Part shown: piece after piece, positions 45,831-55,500 of the stretch | Position numbering within the stretch: position 1 is the first letter of the stretch | Layout: each line of letters begins with the position of its first letter | Assembly: GCF_041346945.1 (NCBI RefSeq) | Contig: NZ_CP166850.1 | Location: 3,720,001-3,784,000 of the forward strand | DNA length: 64,000 nucleotides | Reading direction: 5' to 3' | Source: Amycolatopsis sp. cg9 | GTDB taxonomy: Bacteria > Actinomycetota > Actinomycetes > Mycobacteriales > Pseudonocardiaceae | Made by a program: the position numbers and the translations under genes | The notes under the pieces: model-generated | What the model was told of the DNA's origin: nothing | The model's input: the letters and a program-made list of their open reading frames with translations, nothing else | The model's database searches: none

Positions 45831-48785
45831 TTGTTCGGTCGCGGCGATAGCCGAGGAAAACGGGGTCGGGACGCACACTCGGGCGCGTGGCAACCGCCCG
45901 AGCAGGTCCGCGCGTCGCGGAACGGCTCGGGTGGCAAGGCCCGGCGCCTGACCGGGGAGCAGGCGATCCCCGCGTATACCCCGTCGATCGCGGTGCGAAG
46001 CATCGACGGGCACCTGGTCCGCACCGGGTTCGAGGTCTACGCCTGGTACCGGCTCGCGCCGCAGCGCTGGTCGTTCCGCTCGGACTCGCAGCGGCGCGAC
46101 CTGATCGCGGCCATCGCCGGCCAGTACGCCGAGCTGCAGGGCCGCTGGCTGCACCTGCGCGTGACGAACCGGCCGTACCCGATCCGGATGTGGGCCGAGG
46201 CGCACGTCTACAACGCGCACGGCCGTCCCCAGGACGTCCCGGGCGCGATGTCGTTCGACGACTACCTGATCGGCGAGCAGCAGCAGCTCATGGGCCGCTC
46301 GATGGCCGAAAAAGAGGTCTACATCGGGGTCCAGGTGCAGACCCGGCGGATGGTCGACCGCGCGGTCGAACGCGCCGCGCCGGTGCTGCGCAAGATCCTG
46401 CCCGAGGCCGTCGACGCCGAGCTGACCGCGCTGGACTCCGAGGTCGAGCACCTCGACCAGGTCATCGGCAGCGCCGGGCTGGAAGGCCGTCCGGTGCACG
46501 CCGAGGAGATGTCCTGGCTGATGCACCGCTCGTGCTCCCTCGGCCTGCCCGCGCCGCGGAACATGCCCGCCGTGCCGGGCGCGGCCTGGGAGCCCGAAGA
46601 CCTGGCCAGCTTCACCGACGCCGCCGACTTCTACGCCGAGCCGTACGCGCCGACGGTGACCGTCCGCGGCCGCACCGGCTCCAACGCCGGCGTCTCGCGG
46701 CACCTGGCGGTCCTGACCGTCGGGCAGATGCACGGCCTGCAGATCCCCGAGGTCGACGACCCGTGGATCCAGCACGCCGACCGGCTGCCGGCCGCGGTCG
46801 AGGTGTCCGCGCGCATCTACGTCCGGCGCCCCGAAGAGGTCGCCGGCGAGCTGCAGCGCCAGATGAACAAGGTGCGTTCGCAGGTCAAGCACTACACCGA
46901 CGAGCACGAGCTGGAACCGCCGCAGTCGCTGTCCCGGCAGGCCGGGCGCGTGCTGGAGATCGACGACGAGATGACGTCGGGCTTCACCGCGCTGGCCACC
47001 CGCGTGCGCTCCTGGTGGCGGCTGGCGGTGTCCGGCCCGACCGAGCGCGACGCGCTGCGCCTGGCCCAGCAGCTGCTCGACCTGTACAAGCCGAAGATCG
47101 CCATCGAGCACCCCGAAGCCCAGTACGCGCTGGCCAGGGAGTTCATCCCGGGCGAGCCGCTGGCCTCGGCGGCGTACATGCGCCGCGGCTCGGTCGTCTG
47201 GGGCGCTTCGGCGGTCCCGACGGCGACCGCGGAGGTCGGCGACCGCCGCGGCATCCTGCTCGGCGAGACGTGCACGGCGACCCGCCGCCCGGTGGCCTGG
47301 GACCCGTGGATGGCCCAGGAGATCCGCGACGGCTCGGGCCTGACGGCGATGGTCGCCGGCCTGGGTGGCGGCAAGTCGTTCCTCGGCGGCGGCATCGTCT
47401 ACAAGACGCTGCGCGCCGGGGCGAACTGGACGATCCTCGACCCGTCCGGCCCGCTGTCGCGGCTGTGCGACCTGCCGGAGCTGCGGCCGTACGCGCGCCC
47501 GATCAACCTGCTCAACGCCCAGCCGGGGATCCTGAACCCGTACCGGGTGGTCGCCGAGCCGCTGATCGAGCACTTCATGGACGAGGACGACCCGGAACGG
47601 TCGTGGCGCCGCGAGAAGGCACTGGCGGGCGCGACGCGCCGGCGTCTGGTGCTCGACGTGCTGACGGGCGTCCTGCCGTACGAGGTCTCGCGGATGGCCC
47701 AGACCCGGATCGTGCTGCTGCGCGCGGTCCGGACCGTGGGTGGCCGGTTCGACGCCGACCCGGGCCAGGTGATCGACGCGCTCCGGCGGGATTCGAGCGA
47801 GCACCACGAGCACGCGGGCGTCGTCGCGGACTTCCTCGACGAGATGCGCGAGCGGATGGCGCTGCTCATCCCGGAGACGGACGCGGACCCGTATTCGGAA
47901 ACGCGTGACGACCGCCTGACGGTCCTGACGATGGCCGGCCTGACCTTGCCGAAGGACGGCGTCCCCCGCGAGTACTGGACGGACGCGGAGTCGCTCGGCG
48001 TCGAGATGCTGAACCTGGCGGCGTGGCTGACCCAGCGGTCGGTGTACGAGAAGCCCAAGGAGATGCGCAAGGGCGTCTGGATCGACGAGGCGTTCTTCCT
48101 GTCCGAGGTCCCGACCGGCCGCGTGCTGATGAACCGCTTCGCGCGTGACTCGCGGAAGTGGAACGTCCGCGTGCTGCTGTCCTCGCAGATCCCGGCGGAC
48201 TTCCTGAAGATCCAGGGCTTCGTGGCCCTGCTGGACTCGGTGTTCGTGGGTCGTCTGGACGACGACGACGCCCAGGCGGACGCGCTGCGTCTGCTGAAGG
48301 TCCCGGTGGGTGTCGGTTACGAGCAGGTTGTCGCTGCTTTGGGCCGTCGTCCTGGAGCGCAGCGGAGTGGCTTGGAGCGCGACGTCGAGCCCCGCCAGTT
48401 CATCTTCGGCGACGGTGCCGGCGGCGTGGAGCGCATCCGCGTCGACTTCTCGGGCCCGCACCTCGATCACCTGCGCGCGGTCATGGACACGACCCCGGGT
48501 TCGAAGGACGCCGCGCCTTCGCGGCGTCCTGGGAACGAGCTGGCGTTGCCGGCGGAGGAGAAGAAGCCGTACGTCGCGGTCCCGCCGGAGGACGACATCG
48601 AGCTGGAGCAGGACTTCGAGCTGGCGGCGGAACTGGAGGTCGGCCTGGCCGACGAGAACCTCCTGGGCGCGCCGGATCCCTTGGCGTCGGAGACCGGGGA
48701 AGTGGAGGGCGGGGTGCAGCCGTCCAACGGGCAGCAGCACGCCCGCACGGGTGGAAAGGGCGGCACCGGCCGGGACGCCGCATGA
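45831..48785 (+). CDS. VirB4-like conjugation/secretion ATPase
   Basis: The 984-residue protein has an N-terminal VirB4-type domain (about 40-480) and a C-terminal RecA-like ATPase: Walker A GLGGGKSF near residues 510-517, Walker B GVWIDEAFFLS near 748-758, and the LLSSQIPADFLK sensor region after it. The last 100 residues are acidic and low in complexity. VirB4 proteins power type IV secretion and conjugation, acting at the cytoplasmic face. I chose the TTG at 45831, three bases after the previous stop, because GGGAGG lies eight bases before it and the whole N-terminus is conserved-looking. It overlaps the next gene by ATGA. Confidence 0.9.
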   Translation: MFGRGDSRGKRGRDAHSGAWQPPEQVRASRNGSGGKARRLTGEQAIPAYTPSIAVRSIDGHLVRTGFEVYAWYRLAPQRWSFRSDSQRRDLIAAIAGQYAELQGRWLHLRVTNRPYPIRMWAEAHVYNAHGRPQDVPGAMSFDDYLIGEQQQLMGRSMAEKEVYIGVQVQTRRMVDRAVERAAPVLRKILPEAVDAELTALDSEVEHLDQVIGSAGLEGRPVHAEEMSWLMHRSCSLGLPAPRNMPAVPGAAWEPEDLASFTDAADFYAEPYAPTVTVRGRTGSNAGVSRHLAVLTVGQMHGLQIPEVDDPWIQHADRLPAAVEVSARIYVRRPEEVAGELQRQMNKVRSQVKHYTDEHELEPPQSLSRQAGRVLEIDDEMTSGFTALATRVRSWWRLAVSGPTERDALRLAQQLLDLYKPKIAIEHPEAQYALAREFIPGEPLASAAYMRRGSVVWGASAVPTATAEVGDRRGILLGETCTATRRPVAWDPWMAQEIRDGSGLTAMVAGLGGGKSFLGGGIVYKTLRAGANWTILDPSGPLSRLCDLPELRPYARPINLLNAQPGILNPYRVVAEPLIEHFMDEDDPERSWRREKALAGATRRRLVLDVLTGVLPYEVSRMAQTRIVLLRAVRTVGGRFDADPGQVIDALRRDSSEHHEHAGVVADFLDEMRERMALLIPETDADPYSETRDDRLTVLTMAGLTLPKDGVPREYWTDAESLGVEMLNLAAWLTQRSVYEKPKEMRKGVWIDEAFFLSEVPTGRVLMNRFARDSRKWNVRVLLSSQIPADFLKIQGFVALLDSVFVGRLDDDDAQADALRLLKVPVGVGYEQVVAALGRRPGAQRSGLERDVEPRQFIFGDGAGGVERIRVDFSGPHLDHLRAVMDTTPGSKDAAPSRRPGNELALPAEEKKPYVAVPPEDDIELEQDFELAAELEVGLADENLLGAPDPLASETGEVEGGVQPSNGQQHARTGGKGGTGRDAA

Positions 48786-50866
48786 ACACCGTGCTGACGC
48801 TCGCGGTCCTGCTGACGATGGCCGCGGGATGGCACTCGCTCAAGCGGCGGATCAAGGAAGGCCCGCGGCCAGGCCGGCGCACACCCGGACGCAAGGCGAC
48901 GATGTTCGCCGTCATGCTCGTCCTCGGCCTGCAGGCGATCGCCACGGCCCCGGCGGCGAGCGCGGCAGCGTGCGGCGAGGCCCCCAACCCGGAACGCCCC
49001 GGCGCGGGCATGGTCGGCGCGATCGACCCCGCCGAAGGCCACGGCGAGGCGGGCAGCGCGTACGTCGACTACAGCTACGCCGGGTTCGTCTGGAACACCT
49101 TCGAGACGAACTGCTCCGGGCTGAACCTGACGCCGCCGGGCTCGACGCTCGACACCTGGGGCGGCAACCAGCTGTTCAACCTGGGCAAGAACATCGTCGG
49201 CGCGACGAACTCGCTGCACTACACCGTGCTCGAGGGCGGCCTGCTCAACCCGATCTACAGCGCGGTGAAGTCGGGCGCGGAGAAGGTCTACAACAACATC
49301 TACGCCCAGCTGTTCGGGCTGGTCGCGCTGGTCATGTCGATCATGCTGTTCCGCAACATCTGGCGCGGTGACCTCGCCGCGGTCAGCAAACGGGCGCTGT
49401 ACGCGCTGGCCGGCGTCTGGCTCGCCGCCTCGTCGCTGGCGATGCTGCGGTACTTCGACCCGATCGACAAGGCGATCGTCCAGACCACGACGAACATCCA
49501 AGCCGGGTTCGTCGACGACTCCGACAACCGGGTCATCCGGCACGTGCTGCCGACGAACCTGCACAACGAGATCGTCTACAAGAACTGGATCCGCGGGGAG
49601 TTCGGTTCGCCGACCGCGCCGCAGGCCGACCAGTTCGGCCGCCCGCTGCTGGACGCGCAGGCGTTCACCTGGGCGCAGCTGCGAAACGGCGACGACGGCA
49701 ACCAGGCCGTCATCGACGGCAAGAAGAACGCCTACAAGGACATCTCCACCAAGCTCGGCCCCGCCACCGGCTACTTCACCGGCGAAGCCGGCGGCCGCAC
49801 CGGCGCGGGCTTCCTCTCCCTCGGCCAGGCCCTCGTCTACTCCCTCTTCCAGCTCCTGGCCAAGGCGTCAGTCCTCCTCGCCCAGGTCCTGATCCGCCTC
49901 TTCGCCCTCACCGCCCCGCTCATCGGGCTCGTGGCGCTCCTGCACCCGGAGATCCTGCGCCGCGTGCTCAAGGTCGCCGGCGGGGTCGCGTTCAACCTCG
50001 TCGTGCTCTCCGTGCTCGCCGGGGTGCACGCCCTGCTCCTGCAGGCCATCTTCGACGCGAGCAACTCGCTGAACATGCTCACGCAGATGGTCCTCGCCGG
50101 GCTCATCACCGTGCTGCTGTTCATGGTCGGGCGGCCCGTGCGCCGGCTGTGGCAGATGGTCGAGATGTCGGTCAGCATGGTCGGCGCCGCCGTGCCGTCG
50201 CCCGGGGGCGGGATCTTCTCCCGCTTCAAGCGCAACCGCAACGGTCCGACGCCGCAGGACGAGTTCTGGCAGAACGTGCGGGACACCGATGACGTCGTCG
50301 ACGGTGAGCAGCGCGGGCCGCTCGGGGCGACCCACGGTGGTGGCCGGTTCCGGCCGGAGGCCACGATCTTCGCCAACGCCCAGCGGCTCGACAACGCCTC
50401 GGGTGCCGCCCGCCCGGCCGCCGCTTGGTCCGGGGCTTGGCCGGGCGCCGTCGGAGGCGGCGGTGCCGCGGGCGCGCTGCCCGCGGGCGGGCGGCCCGGC
50501 TCGTCGGTGTTCGGCCAGTACAACCCCGCCAACGGCGACCCGGGCGACTACGTCGTCGTCGGGGCCAACGGCCGGCCGACCACGCGGGAGGAGAGCCGGC
50601 GCGTCGACACCTCGCCGGTGGCCGACCGGCGGTGGAACGACGAGCCCGAGCCCGTCGTCGTGCCGTCCGACCTGCGGGCGCCGGAATCCGGGTTCAGCGA
50701 CTACCCGGCGCAGGACGCGCCCCGGGCGCCGGGGGTGCGCGCGCAGCCGCGGCGCGTCGACCCGGAAGTCGTCGCCGGCAAGCCGGTGTTCGTGCTGTAC
50801 CGGCCTTCGCGGGGCATCGAAGTCCGCGAGGAACCGCGGGACACCGACCACGTCATGGGGCGGTGA
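48782..50866 (+). CDS. VirB6/TrbL-like polytopic membrane protein
   Basis: The 694-residue protein has a hydrophobic start (about 1-16), a signal-like helix (about 40-62, ending ASAAAC), an extracytoplasmic domain of about 110 residues, two helices near 175-230, and a long block of four or five helices (about 340-465, ending VGRPVRRLWQMVEMSVSM). The final 230 residues are cytoplasmic, rich in Gly, Pro, Ala and Arg. The layout matches VirB6/TrbL channel proteins of type IV secretion. It overlaps the VirB4 gene by ATGA. I recognise the role from architecture and position rather than a conserved motif. Confidence 0.7.
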   Translation: MNTVLTLAVLLTMAAGWHSLKRRIKEGPRPGRRTPGRKATMFAVMLVLGLQAIATAPAASAAACGEAPNPERPGAGMVGAIDPAEGHGEAGSAYVDYSYAGFVWNTFETNCSGLNLTPPGSTLDTWGGNQLFNLGKNIVGATNSLHYTVLEGGLLNPIYSAVKSGAEKVYNNIYAQLFGLVALVMSIMLFRNIWRGDLAAVSKRALYALAGVWLAASSLAMLRYFDPIDKAIVQTTTNIQAGFVDDSDNRVIRHVLPTNLHNEIVYKNWIRGEFGSPTAPQADQFGRPLLDAQAFTWAQLRNGDDGNQAVIDGKKNAYKDISTKLGPATGYFTGEAGGRTGAGFLSLGQALVYSLFQLLAKASVLLAQVLIRLFALTAPLIGLVALLHPEILRRVLKVAGGVAFNLVVLSVLAGVHALLLQAIFDASNSLNMLTQMVLAGLITVLLFMVGRPVRRLWQMVEMSVSMVGAAVPSPGGGIFSRFKRNRNGPTPQDEFWQNVRDTDDVVDGEQRGPLGATHGGGRFRPEATIFANAQRLDNASGAARPAAAWSGAWPGAVGGGGAAGALPAGGRPGSSVFGQYNPANGDPGDYVVVGANGRPTTREESRRVDTSPVADRRWNDEPEPVVVPSDLRAPESGFSDYPAQDAPRAPGVRAQPRRVDPEVVAGKPVFVLYRPSRGIEVREEPRDTDHVMGR

Positions 50867-50869
50867 CCG

Positions 50870-51469
50870 ATGCCGATCCGCACCAACCGCGGCCGCGCCG
50901 CGGTCTACCGGCGCCTGTGGGGCTGGCCGCTGCGCTCGCCGCGCCACCTCATCGGCGCGCTCGTGTTCCTCGCGATCGTCATCACCGCGCTCGGCATCGT
51001 GCTGCCCAAGGTCGTCGGCAAGCCGCAGGCGAAGGCGTCGCCCACCACCGGGACCACCACGTCCGTCACCACGACCCCGCCGGGCGTCGCCGCGCCGGTA
51101 CCGACGTCGAACCTGCCGACGCGGCTGTCCACCCCGCTGGCCACGCCGACCCCGGCCCCGCCGAACGCCGACGCCGTCCGCGTCGCCAAGGAGTGGGCCG
51201 CGGCCTGGGTGAACCACCCGGCCGGCATGACGTCCGACCAGTGGCTCGCGCAGCTGAAGCCGTTCACCACCGAGGAGTACCTGCCGGTGATGGGCACGGT
51301 GGACCCGGCGAACATCCCGGCCACGAAGGTGACCGGTGACCCGGTCGTCGGCACGTCCTACCCGAACTCGGTGCAGCTGACCATCCCGACCGACGGACCC
51401 AAGCTCGCGATCACGGTCATCAGCACCAACGCCGGCTGGCGCGTCGCCGACTACGACCAGGCGAGCTGA
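50870..51469 (+). CDS. Single-pass membrane protein with VirB8/TcpC-like domain
   Basis: The 199-residue protein has a basic N-terminus (RTNRGRAAVYRRLW), one helix (about 28-46), a Thr/Pro-rich linker (about 55-95), and an NTF2-like mixed alpha/beta domain (about 98-198, DAVRVAKEWAAAWVNHP, YLPVMGTVDPANIP). This resembles the extracytoplasmic VirB8/TcpC subunit of conjugation machines. It starts three bases after the VirB6-like stop. The fold is inferred from the pattern; no active site is expected. Confidence 0.6.
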   Translation: MPIRTNRGRAAVYRRLWGWPLRSPRHLIGALVFLAIVITALGIVLPKVVGKPQAKASPTTGTTTSVTTTPPGVAAPVPTSNLPTRLSTPLATPTPAPPNADAVRVAKEWAAAWVNHPAGMTSDQWLAQLKPFTTEEYLPVMGTVDPANIPATKVTGDPVVGTSYPNSVQLTIPTDGPKLAITVISTNAGWRVADYDQAS

Positions 51470-51471
51470 GC

Positions 51472-52473
51472 GTGCGGCGCCTGGGGTTGTGGCTGGGGCT
51501 GATCGTGTTCGTCGCGATCGGCGCACTGGTCGTGACCGCGGTCGCCGCGAAGGTCGTCATCGACAACCAGCAGGCCCAGGCGGGGAGCATGTCGCTGATG
51601 AGCTGCGACGCCTCGGTCGGGCCGACCCAGCCCGGCCAGGGCGAGCGCGGCACGGTCGACGCGTCCAAGCTCGACGACGAGCAGCGCGGCATCGTCGCGG
51701 TGATCATCTCGATCGGCAAGCAGCGTTCGCTGGCGCCGCGCGCGTGGCAGGTGGCGATCCAGGCCGGGATGACCGAGTCCGGGCTGCACAACCTCACCTA
51801 CGGCGACCGCGACTCCCTCGGCATCTTCCAGATGCGCCCGTCGATGGGCTGGGGGACGGTCGCGCAGGTCACCGACCCGACGTACGAGGTCAACAAGTTC
51901 TACGACGTCCTGCTCGCGGTGCCGGACTGGGAGAACAAGCGCCCGGGCGACGCGGCGCAGGCGGTCGAGCGTTCGGGATTCCCGGACCGCTACCACAAGT
52001 GGGAGCCGATGGCGGCGACCCTGGTGGAGAACGTCGGCCAGGTCGTCGACGTCGTCGCCTGCGGCACCGGGCTGGGGCAGCTGCTGCCGCCGAGCCAGGC
52101 CGCGGCGCAGGCGATCAGTTTCGCGCTGGGCGAGCAGGGGAAGCCGTACGTGTGGGGCGCCACCGGCCCGAACTCGTACGACTGTTCGGGGCTGATGCTC
52201 CGCGCCTACGAGTCGGCCGGGATCATCCTGCCGCGCGTGTCCCGCGACCAGTACCACGCCGGCGCGTTGCTGCCGGTCCGAGAAGCGCAGCCGGGCGACC
52301 TGATCTTCCTGGCCACCGACCCTTCGGACCCGAATAGCATCCACCACGTGATGATGTACCTGGGCGACGGCAAGGTCGTCGAGGCCCAGCAGACCGGCGT
52401 GCCCGTGCACACGCGGCCGTTCAAGTTCGACGAGGCGGAAGTGGTTCCGCAGGCGGTCCGCCCCGGCGTTTAG
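51472..52473 (+). CDS. Lytic transglycosylase-like / NlpC-P60 peptidoglycan hydrolase
   Basis: The 333-residue protein has an N-terminal membrane anchor (about 5-27), a lysozyme-like region (about 65-165; MTESGLHNLTYGDRDSLGIFQMRP, the Glu and GIFQ typical of transglycosylases), and an NlpC/P60 peptidase (about 205-325) with the catalytic Cys in YDCSGLML near 238 and the His in IHHVMMYLG near 291. Together they cut both glycan and peptide bonds of the wall, as VirB1/TcpG proteins do to let a secretion channel through. It starts two bases after the VirB8-like stop. Confidence 0.88.
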   Translation: MRRLGLWLGLIVFVAIGALVVTAVAAKVVIDNQQAQAGSMSLMSCDASVGPTQPGQGERGTVDASKLDDEQRGIVAVIISIGKQRSLAPRAWQVAIQAGMTESGLHNLTYGDRDSLGIFQMRPSMGWGTVAQVTDPTYEVNKFYDVLLAVPDWENKRPGDAAQAVERSGFPDRYHKWEPMAATLVENVGQVVDVVACGTGLGQLLPPSQAAAQAISFALGEQGKPYVWGATGPNSYDCSGLMLRAYESAGIILPRVSRDQYHAGALLPVREAQPGDLIFLATDPSDPNSIHHVMMYLGDGKVVEAQQTGVPVHTRPFKFDEAEVVPQAVRPGV

Positions 52474-52491
52474 CATGGGTCGCAGAGGGCC

Positions 52492-52512
52492 TTGACACGA
52501 ATCGGCCGATTC
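52492..52512 (+). promoter_or_regulatory. Palindrome with -35-like element before the 1004-residue protein
   Basis: GAATCGGCCGATTC (52499-52512) is a perfect 14-bp palindrome lying one base after TTGACA (52492-52497). No good -10 follows (CCGACG at the expected place), so the promoter may need an activator bound to the palindrome. It is the only clear regulatory signal inside the secretion-like operon. Confidence 0.5.
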
Positions 52513-52571
52513 ACCCGACGTCGCGGCGCTTTCCACGAGCAGGCGGCCGCGTACTGGCAGAGGATGAGCAC

Positions 52572-55500
52572 GTGGGACGTAAATTCGGCAAGCGAGGCAA
52601 GTCCGGCGGCAGCGAGCCCCGGGACCCGGCGTCGCTGTTCGGCGCGCCCCAGCCACCCCGGCAGTCGGCCCGCCCCGCGTCGAGCACGCCCCTCGCCGAC
52701 CAGCTGAGCCAGGGATATCCGGGGGTGGACGCGGGCTACGTCGTGCTGCCGAGGTCGCTGGCGGAGGGCATGTCCCTGCCGTGGCAGCACCAGATGGCGG
52801 CCCTGCTGGCCCAGTTCCACGCGGAGCACGCCCGGCTGGCGTGGCCGATCTACCGGGTGGTGCCTTCGCGGTACGAGAAACTGGCGGACCTCGACGAGGA
52901 GCAGCTCGCGGAGGCGGGCTACCTGGTGGAGATGGACGCCGACGGCGAGATGGTCTACCGCGAGCGGAGCGGCCGGAAGGTCGAGGACCCGCTGAACACG
53001 ACGGTGCTGGTGTCATCACTGGACCCGATCCCCAAGCCGGTCGCACGTCCGGCTCCGCCGCCTCCCGGGGCGCGTCCGACGCCGGGGCAGGCGCCGGCGC
53101 CGATGAACATCGGGCCGGCGCCGGTGTGGCGGACGGTGCCCCAGCCGCCGCCGGCACCTTCGGTGCCGGGGACGCCGGAGCAGCCGGTGCCCTGGGGACG
53201 TCCGGAGGAGGGCGGGGCGGGTTCGGCGGAGCAGTCTGGGCCTCGGCATGCGGCACGTCCGGGAGCTGGTGCGCCGACTGGTTCGTCTGCTGCGTCGCCT
53301 GCCGGTTCGCCCGCTGTGTCGTCCGCCGGTGCGCCGGCTGTGGGGTCCCCCGGTTCGCCTGCCGATTCGCGCGCCAGTTCGTCTGCTGCGGAGTCGCGGC
53401 CGGTCCGAACGGAGCGGCCCGAGACTCCCGCGCGCCCCGCCGAGACACAGCCGGCTCCTGCTGCGTCGGTTTCTCCCGCGGTGGAGGAGAAGCCGGTCCA
53501 CCCGGTCCCGCCCGACTTCCAGGCCGGACCGCCGACGATGCCGGCCGGCGTCGCGCAGCCGTCGCCGGAGATCAGTGCTCCTGAACCTGCCGACGAACCG
53601 GAGCCGGCTCACGGCAGTGCTCCGACGGAGGACGCCGCCGAACCGGTCTCGGATGCCGGTTCGGAGTCATCGAGTGGCGAGCGAGAATCGTCGCCCGGTG
53701 TGATCGGCTCGCACCTGCCCCGGCCGCCGTGGGGGACCGCCGACCTTTCGGTTTCCGGCACCAACCCGGCCCTGGCATCCGGGACCCCGATCGAGACTCC
53801 GGCCCCTGGGGCTATCCCCGCACCGGGGCACGTCGAAGACCCGGCCGCCGCGCAGGGGCAGGTTCCCGAGACCAGCCCGGCCGCGGCGTCGGAGGAGGTG
53901 CCCGCCGCGCAGGGGCAGGTTCCCCAGCCCAGCCCAGCCGTCGCGCAGGGGGAGGTCCCCGAGTCCAGCCCGGCTGCCGCGCAGGAGCCGGCTTCCGAGC
54001 CCGCCCCGGTCGCTGCACAGGAGCTGCCTCCCGGGCGGGCGCCGTTGGACCAAGGCCCGCCGCCCGAAACCTCGCCGGGGCCGGTTCCGGGGTCTAGCCA
54101 GGCGCACGCACGAGAAGCGATTTCCGACCCTGCGCCGGCGCCGGAGCCCAGTCCGGCTCCGCCGCAGAGCGAAGGGCTCAGCTCCGCGCACGCTCAGCGC
54201 CCGGCCGACCCTGCCTCGCAGGCGCCGTTTTCGGGATCGACTCCGATCCCAACGCATGCCACTCCGCTGGAGCCGGCGCCCGGCCTCAGCCCGGCCCCGC
54301 CGTCGAACGAGGGCGTGAGCCCCGCACAAGGACCGGCCGCCCCGCCCCCGGGATCGACTCCGGTTCGCACGCCAGCGGCTTCGGAGGCGGCGCCCGGCAC
54401 GGCCTCGTCGCAGAGCCAGGGATCCGAGCTCAGCTCGGCGCACGCTCAAGACCCTGCCCCGCTCCCGGGCTCAACTCCGGTGGAGGCCACGCCGCCGGAG
54501 CCGGTGCCCAGCCCTAGCCCGGTTCTGCCGCACAGCGACGGCCCCGCGCATGCTCAAGGACCGGCCGAGACCACTTCGGCTGCCCCGCAGGCGCCGCTCC
54601 CAGGACCAACTCCCGCGGAGGCCACCCCGCCCCAGGGACCGGTGCCCGGCCCGGCCTCGTCGCAGCCCGAGGGCCCCGGACTCAGCCCGGCGCATGCTCA
54701 AGGACCCGCCGACCCCGCCCAGGCCGCCCCGCAGGTTCCACTTTCGGGGGCGGCTCCGGCGCAGGCCTCTCCGCAGGGCCCGGCGCCGGCGCAAGCCACC
54801 CCGCAGCGGCCGCTTTCCGGGGCAGCTCCAGCACAGGCCACTCCGCAGGGCCCGGGCCCAACTCCCGCGCAAGCCACCCCGCAGGAGTCGCTTTCCGGGG
54901 CAGCTCCGGCGCAGGCCTCTCTGCAGGGTCCGCCCTCTGGCTCGACTCCCGCGCAAGCCACCCCGCAGGGGCCGCTTTCCGGGGCAGCTCCGGCGCAGGC
55001 CTCTCTGCAGGGTCCGCCCTCTGGCTCGACTCCCGCGCAAGCCACCTCGCAGGGGCCGCTTTCCGGGGCAGCTCCGGCGCAGGCCACTCCGCAGGGCCCG
55101 GGCCCAACTCCCGTGCAAGCCACCCCGCAGGGGCCGCTTTCCGGGGCAGCCCCGGCACAGACCACCCCGCAGGGCCCAACCCCCGCGCAAGCCACCCCGC
55201 AGCGCCCCACCTCAACTCCGGCCCAAGCCACCCCTCAAGCGCCGCTCCCCCCACCACCGGGCACCACCCAAACCCCCCGCCCCAAGCCCGTCTTCCCGGG
55301 CCCGGAGTCGACCCCCCAACCGTTCCCCACCCGCCACGCCGCCCCAGCTCGGCCGGTCTTCCCGGGCCCCGGCACCATGCCGCCCGTTCCGCCCACCAGC
55401 GCGCGCCCGGTCTTCCCCGGCAAGGACACCCCGCTCCCTCAACCGACGACCCGTCCCGAGCCCGAAACCCCACCTCGAGGCACCCCGCGCGGGTGGTTCG

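Noticed and set aside
44826..48740. A very long open frame antisense to the VirB4-like operon
   Set aside because: High-G+C genes leave their antisense frames open. The frame is Arg/His/Gln-rich with no recognisable motif, whereas the sense strand shows Walker motifs and coupled genes.
52492..52707. A 71-codon frame overlapping the start of the 1004-residue protein
   Set aside because: It starts at a GTG-less position with no ribosome site and turns into Pro/Ser/Arg low-complexity sequence in the wrong frame; the overlapping main frame has a ribosome site and conserved-looking N-terminus.
54751..55226. Possible CRISPR-like array
   Set aside because: The repeats are in frame, have no unique spacers between short identical repeats, and encode a Pro/Ala/Gln-rich tail.
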